Assembly: GCA_903858055.1 (NCBI GenBank)
Contig: CAIOHM010000475.1
Coordinates: forward strand, 1-9,918
From: an uncultured delta proteobacterium
GTDB taxonomy: Bacteria; Myxococcota_A; Polyangia; Polyangiales; Polyangiaceae
DNA length: 9,918 bases
Direction of reading: 5' to 3'
In this document: one piece after another, positions 6,252 to 9,918 of the stretch
How the letters are laid out: each line of letters opens with the position of its first letter
Position numbering within the stretch: position 1 is the first letter of the stretch
Made by a program: the position numbers and the translations under genes
Notes under the pieces: model-generated
Databases searched by the model: none
The model's input: the letters and a program-made list of their open reading frames with translations, nothing else
Told to the model about the DNA's origin: nothing

Positions 6252-8417
6252 ATGCGGAGCCTCGTCGAACGCCTCATCCCCAAGAGCCTCGGTACCCAGT
6301 GCATCGTCGCAGGTCTGCTCGGCGTCGCGGCCGCGCTCGTACTCGGTCCGCGCGCGGAGGTGCTCGCTCCAATCGGGCAGACCTTCGTGCGCGCGTCGCA
6401 GATCGTCACGATGCCCTACATGCTCCTCGAGGTGATGCTCGCGATTGGCAGCCTCTCGCGTCGCACGCTCCACGATCTCATGCGCGTGGGCGCAAGCGTC
6501 TTCGCGCTGCTCATGGCCGCGGCGCTTGGCCTCGTGCTCATGGCCGCGTCCTGGTTTCCGCGCGTCGCCAGCGCTCCGTTCTTCTCGCGGACCCTCCTCG
6601 AGCCCGAGAAGACGAAGAGCTTCATCGAGACCATCCTGCCGTACAACGTCTTCACGGCGATGGCCGAGGACAACTTCCCCGCCGTCGTCCTCTTTGCCGC
6701 CGTGCTCGCAGGCATCGTGCAAGGGCTCCCGGGGCGCGCCGTCGTCCTCGCGCCCGTCGCCGAGCTCCGCACCGCGCTCGTGCGGATGAACAAGCTCGTC
6801 GCGAAGATCACGCCGATCGGCGTCTTCGCCATGGCCGCGCAGTCCCTCGGCAAGATGGACAGCTCCGAGCTCGTGCGTATGCAGGTCTTGCCGATCGTCT
6901 CCTTCGCCGGAGCGATTCCCGCCCTCGCGCTCGTCTTCCTCGTGCTCGCGTCGGTCGAGGGCCTCGGCTTTCGCGACCTCGGCCGCGTCCTGCGGGCACC
7001 TCTCGTCCTCGTGGCGAGCTCAGGGAATTTGCTCATCACCCTCCCGCTGCTCTCCACGGCGATCGAAGAGCTGCTCGCCGAGCGCTGGGGCATCGCGAAC
7101 GACGTGGAGGAGCGCACCGAGCTCGCCGAGCAAGTGGGCGCGACCGTTCCCGTGGCGTACGTGATCCCGACCTTCGGGCAGGCGTACATGCTCGTCATGC
7201 TGCCGTTCATGGCCTGGTACGTCGATCGGCCCTTCACGCCGAAGGACATCGCGAGCACGTTCGCGACCTCGATGCCGGCGCTCGTTGGCGGCTTGCGCGC
7301 GGCCGTGCGCGACGGGCTCAAGCGCGCGGCGCTCGAGGAAGATCTCATCAGCATCGTCGTCGTCCACGCGGACTGGGTTTACCGGCTCGAGAAGACGCTG
7401 AGCCTGCTCGGCATCGTGGTGATCGCCGTGGCCATCGCGGGCCATTCGCGCGGGCGGCTCCGCCTTCGCGTTCCGCGGCTCCTCGGCGGGTTCGCGGTGG
7501 TCGTCGCGCTCGCGGGCGGCATCGGCTTCGGGGTGAAGCGCTTGCTCGCCCATAACCTCGAAGGCTCGTATCGGAACGACCAGCGCCTCCTCGCGCTCGC
7601 GCCGGTCGTGCCCGCAACCCGCTCCGTCCGCGCGGTCGATCGCGAGACCATGCGCGCGCGCACGAAGCCCGGCTTCCCCTCGCTCGCGGGCATCCACGCG
7701 AAGGGCGAGCTCCGCGTCGGCGTGCGCGAGAGCGGCTTTCCCTTCGTGTTCCGCCGTTCGGACGGCACCTTCGGCGGCTACGACGTCGACCTCTTGAACG
7801 AGCTCGCGGCGGCGCTGGAGGTCGACGTGGTGCTGACGACGGGCACGCACCGCGAGCTGCAGGAAATGCTCGCAGCGGGAGAGATCGATCTCGCGCTCGG
7901 TGGCATGCACGACAGCGCGCGCCGGCCCGAGCACGTGCACGCGTCGCGCCCCTACCAGACCGTGCACCGTGCGCTCCTCGTCTGGGACGACAACGTCGAG
8001 GCCGTGCAATCGGCGGAGCGCCACCCTGAGCACAAACGCCTCGTGATCGCGGTCGCGGGGCAAGACATCCCCGCGGCGGACGTGCGCGCGCAAATGGAGG
8101 CGCGTCTCGGCGCACCGGGGCCCGCCATCCCCATCGACTTCGAGCTGCTCGCCACGCGCGACCCGTTCTTCGACGAGGCCGAGCGCAAGAACTACGACGC
8201 GCTCCTCACGACGGCGGAGGTCGGCTCCGCGTGGGCCGTGATCCACCCGAAGACCACGATGCTCGCGGTCTTCGGCGCGGACCTGCCGGAAGACATCGTC
8301 ATCGTCTACGGCGGCGAAGATCGCTCGCTCGAGGATTACCTCGATCATTGGATCCGCAAGCACACCGACCGCGGCTTCTTCGAGCGTCTTTTCAAGCACT
8401 GGATCGAGGTCCAGTAA
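6252..8417 (+). CDS. DAACS-family (cation:dicarboxylate/amino acid symporter-like) protein fused to a family-3 solute-binding domain
   Basis: This is a 721-residue inner-membrane protein in two parts. Residues 1-395 follow the DAACS fold: TM1 about 14-35, TM2 with VTMPYMLLEVMLAIGSLS (52-69), TM3 about 76-98, ILPYNVFTAMAEDNFPAVVLFAAVLAGI (128-155), and VAKITPIGVFAMAA (183-196). A serine-bearing HP1-like segment ASSGNLLITLP (255-265) and a TM7-like GATVPVAYVIPTFGQ (296-310) follow. The hallmark NMDGT of TM7, the GVPGGG of HP2 and the Asn/Asp of TM8 are not there. After TM8 comes a positive loop (HSRGRLRLRVPR, 398-409), then an extra helix (about 411-429). Residues 484-718 form a periplasmic binding-protein domain: GELRVGVRESGFPFVF, GGYDVDLLNELA, GEIDLALGGM, then S555/R558 and SRPY at the usual ligand positions. 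The likely ligand is an acidic or polar amino acid or dicarboxylate, by family only. GGTGG lies nine bases before the ATG, and the gene is 70 bases beyond dnaE2. It could be a transporter with a tethered receptor or a sensor. Confidence 0.85.
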   Translation: MRSLVERLIPKSLGTQCIVAGLLGVAAALVLGPRAEVLAPIGQTFVRASQIVTMPYMLLEVMLAIGSLSRRTLHDLMRVGASVFALLMAAALGLVLMAASWFPRVASAPFFSRTLLEPEKTKSFIETILPYNVFTAMAEDNFPAVVLFAAVLAGIVQGLPGRAVVLAPVAELRTALVRMNKLVAKITPIGVFAMAAQSLGKMDSSELVRMQVLPIVSFAGAIPALALVFLVLASVEGLGFRDLGRVLRAPLVLVASSGNLLITLPLLSTAIEELLAERWGIANDVEERTELAEQVGATVPVAYVIPTFGQAYMLVMLPFMAWYVDRPFTPKDIASTFATSMPALVGGLRAAVRDGLKRAALEEDLISIVVVHADWVYRLEKTLSLLGIVVIAVAIAGHSRGRLRLRVPRLLGGFAVVVALAGGIGFGVKRLLAHNLEGSYRNDQRLLALAPVVPATRSVRAVDRETMRARTKPGFPSLAGIHAKGELRVGVRESGFPFVFRRSDGTFGGYDVDLLNELAAALEVDVVLTTGTHRELQEMLAAGEIDLALGGMHDSARRPEHVHASRPYQTVHRALLVWDDNVEAVQSAERHPEHKRLVIAVAGQDIPAADVRAQMEARLGAPGPAIPIDFELLATRDPFFDEAERKNYDALLTTAEVGSAWAVIHPKTTMLAVFGADLPEDIVIVYGGEDRSLEDYLDHWIRKHTDRGFFERLFKHWIEVQ

Positions 8418-8521
8418 CCGTTCGCGCGTGGCGCAAAAATCCTCGCGAGCGTGCTCGGGGCTCGGCGGGTGGCCGGCGCGCGTGAGTTTTGGGGTGCGAC
8501 CCTGCTAGGCGTCCGCGGGCC

Positions 8522-9918
8522 ATGGGTCGCTCTCGTCGGTTGTCGTCCGCGCTCGCGCTCTCGTTCCTCACGCTCCTCGCGGCTGCCTGCAGCGAGGCCC
8601 CTCGCACGAACCTCACCGGGCTTCCGGCGGCCGAGTGCCAGCCGCTGGTGGACCAAACCGAGTGTTTGCTCCCGTTTCCGAGCGACTTCTTCCGCCGCCC
8701 GGATCCTTCCACGGCCGCGGGCTTTCGCGTTCGCCTCACGGGGCCCGCGGTCGTCTACGACAAGGCCGAACGCTCCACCGATGCGACCGCTTGGCGTCCG
8801 CTCGATGGCGCGGCGCTCACGCCCATGATCGTGGGCCGCCTCGGGCGTCCGTTCGCGGCGACGAACTTCGTGAACCTCGTCGACGACCCCAAGCCGACCG
8901 TCGAGGGCACGAGCCCGATCCTCCTCGTCGAGGCCGAGACGGGGCGCCTCGTGCCGCACTACGAAGACGTCGATCTCGAAATCGAAGACCCGGCGCAGCG
9001 CACGTTCATCGTCTCGCCGCTCGAGCGTCTCGCCCCGGCGACGCGCTACGTGGTGCTCGTGAAGGGCCTCGTCGACGACCGCGGCGCCCCCGTCGAGGCG
9101 GCTCGAGGCTTTCGCATGCTCCGCGACCGCGCCTCCGCGAACGACGACGCGGTGGGCCCGCTCGCCGAGAGCTTCGAGCGCGACGTTTTCCCCGTGGCCG
9201 AGCGCATCGGCGTGCCGCGAGGCTCGTTGCAGCTTGCATGGACCTTCACCACGGGCACGCTCGAGGGCGTCACCGGCGACACGAAGAAGGCCTATGCCCT
9301 CGTTCGCGACGAGCTCGCCGTGAACCCGGCTTCGGTGCAGGTTACACGGGTCGAAGAGCCGACGAGCGGCAGCTGGGGTCGGAAGGTGTACGGCACCATC
9401 TCGCTGCCGAGCGTCCTGTCGGGGAACGGCGATCGTTGGGCGCTCCTCGAGCGTGACGCGAGCGGTGCGCCGAAGCTCAACGGGCGCATCGACGTCGCGT
9501 TCCGGGCCCTCGTGCCGCGCGCCGTGCTGACGGGCACGGGAACGGCGCGCACGCTCGTCTTCGGTCACGGCTTCTTCGGAACCGCGAAGGAGGCGGAGGA
9601 GGGCGCCATGGCGGCGATCTCCGATCAGAGCGGGAGCGTGCTCTTCGCCCTCGACTGGCTCGGCATGTCGAACGACGACATCGAGTCGGTCTCGGGACGC
9701 ATCGCGCGCGAGCCCGAGAAGATCGCGGGCTTCACGGAGCGCACGGTGCAGAGCCTCGCGAACATCGGCCTTCTCCGGCGCACGATCGGCGGCGCGATGC
9801 GCGAGGTCGTCGAGCTCCGGCGTGCAGGGGAAGCAGCCCCCATGTTCGACCCGGATCGCGTGGCCTACATGGGCATCAGCCAAGGTCATTTGCTCGGCGG
9901 CATCGCGCTCGCGCTCGA
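8522..9918 (+). CDS. Lipoprotein with alpha/beta-hydrolase (lipase-like) domain, cut by right edge
   Basis: The frame from ATG 8522 stays open to the window end (465 codons, C-terminus missing). Residues 1-22 (MGRSRR, hydrophobic core, LLAAA) form a lipoprotein signal peptide with Cys23 as the lipid-modified residue. Ser24 follows, so outer-membrane sorting is plausible. Cys39 and Cys48 could form a disulfide. An N-terminal beta-rich region has LLPFPSDFF (49-57) and APATRYVVLVKGLVDDRGAPV (about 171-191), reminiscent of the N-terminal domain of VolA/Pla-1-type bacterial lipases. The hydrolase part shows an oxyanion-type HGFFG (349-353) and a nucleophile elbow GISQG with Ser453, followed by LLGG. 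The catalytic Asp and His would lie beyond the edge. The Shine-Dalgarno is weak (AGG, 12 bases upstream). Substrate unknown; an ester or lipid hydrolase is an inference. It begins 104 bases after the transporter gene, in which I see no convincing promoter or terminator. Confidence 0.8.
   Translation, partial: MGRSRRLSSALALSFLTLLAAACSEAPRTNLTGLPAAECQPLVDQTECLLPFPSDFFRRPDPSTAAGFRVRLTGPAVVYDKAERSTDATAWRPLDGAALTPMIVGRLGRPFAATNFVNLVDDPKPTVEGTSPILLVEAETGRLVPHYEDVDLEIEDPAQRTFIVSPLERLAPATRYVVLVKGLVDDRGAPVEAARGFRMLRDRASANDDAVGPLAESFERDVFPVAERIGVPRGSLQLAWTFTTGTLEGVTGDTKKAYALVRDELAVNPASVQVTRVEEPTSGSWGRKVYGTISLPSVLSGNGDRWALLERDASGAPKLNGRIDVAFRALVPRAVLTGTGTARTLVFGHGFFGTAKEAEEGAMAAISDQSGSVLFALDWLGMSNDDIESVSGRIAREPEKIAGFTERTVQSLANIGLLRRTIGGAMREVVELRRAGEAAPMFDPDRVAYMGISQGHLLGGIALAL

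Noticed and set aside
4820..6409. Long minus-strand open frame (529 codons)
   Set aside because: Antisense shadow of dnaE2 and the transporter start; it crosses a gene boundary and lacks any domain.
6252..8417. Transporter and binding protein as two separate genes
   Set aside because: There is a single open frame with no stop, no internal ribosome site plus signal peptide, and a purposeful helix and linker between the domains.
8418..8521. Possible terminator or promoter before the lipoprotein
   Set aside because: CGAGC/GCTCG arms are separated by only two bases and not followed by a T-run, and the TTTT at 8487-8490 has no clean stem before it. No -35/-10 pair was convincing.
8635..9456. Plus-strand open frame of 273 codons inside the lipoprotein gene
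   Set aside because: It is out of frame with the lipoprotein coding sequence, and its arginine-rich product is typical of a GC shadow.
8345..9889. Long minus-strand open frame (514 codons) opposite the lipoprotein
   Set aside because: The plus strand has a signal peptide, lipobox, HGFFG and GxSxG in one open frame. The minus-strand product is Arg/His-rich noise.

Overview
The window is GC-rich DNA (about 70% by eye) with strong G/C-ending codon bias. It is packed with genes on the + strand, with one divergent gene at the left edge. I infer a myxobacterium (Myxococcota, probably a Polyangia-type genome). The main reasons are a near-perfect match to the Myxococcus-type LexA operator, the imuA-imuB-dnaE2 mutagenesis cassette, and a large periplasm-facing lipoprotein hydrolase. 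The taxonomic call is inference, since no rRNA or other marker lies in the window.

Layout. (1) Bases 1-346, minus strand: the N-terminal part of a DUF4239/bestrophin-like membrane protein that runs off the left edge. (2) Bases 347-502: a divergent intergenic region ending in an SOS box that directly abuts the imuA start codon. (3) Bases 503-6181, plus strand: a complete, tightly spaced SOS mutasome operon. It encodes ImuA (RecA-like fold with a degenerate P-loop), ImuB (Y-family polymerase fold without catalytic carboxylates) and DnaE2/ImuC (error-prone C-family polymerase with intact catalytic Asp residues). At both junctions the stop codon lies inside the Shine-Dalgarno of the next gene, which implies coupled translation. 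(4) Bases 6252-8417, plus strand: a single 721-residue protein joining a DAACS-like (glutamate/dicarboxylate:cation symporter) membrane domain to a C-terminal family-3 solute-binding domain, with an extra membrane helix between them. (5) Bases 8522 to the right edge, plus strand: a lipoprotein with an alpha/beta-hydrolase domain, cut by the window end.

How the genes work together. The ImuABC set is expected to act as one damage-induced translesion machine: LexA cleavage releases the operon, ImuB is the hub, and DnaE2 does the synthesis. The transporter and the lipoprotein look unrelated to it and to each other. The transporter fusion is the most unusual object here: binding proteins are not part of the known DAACS mechanism, and the hallmark DAACS ion/substrate motifs are eroded in it.

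No tRNA, rRNA, CRISPR array, insertion sequence or convincing intrinsic terminator was seen. The gaps between genes are all short (under about 160 bases). Several long open frames antisense to the real genes exist only because of high GC and were left out.
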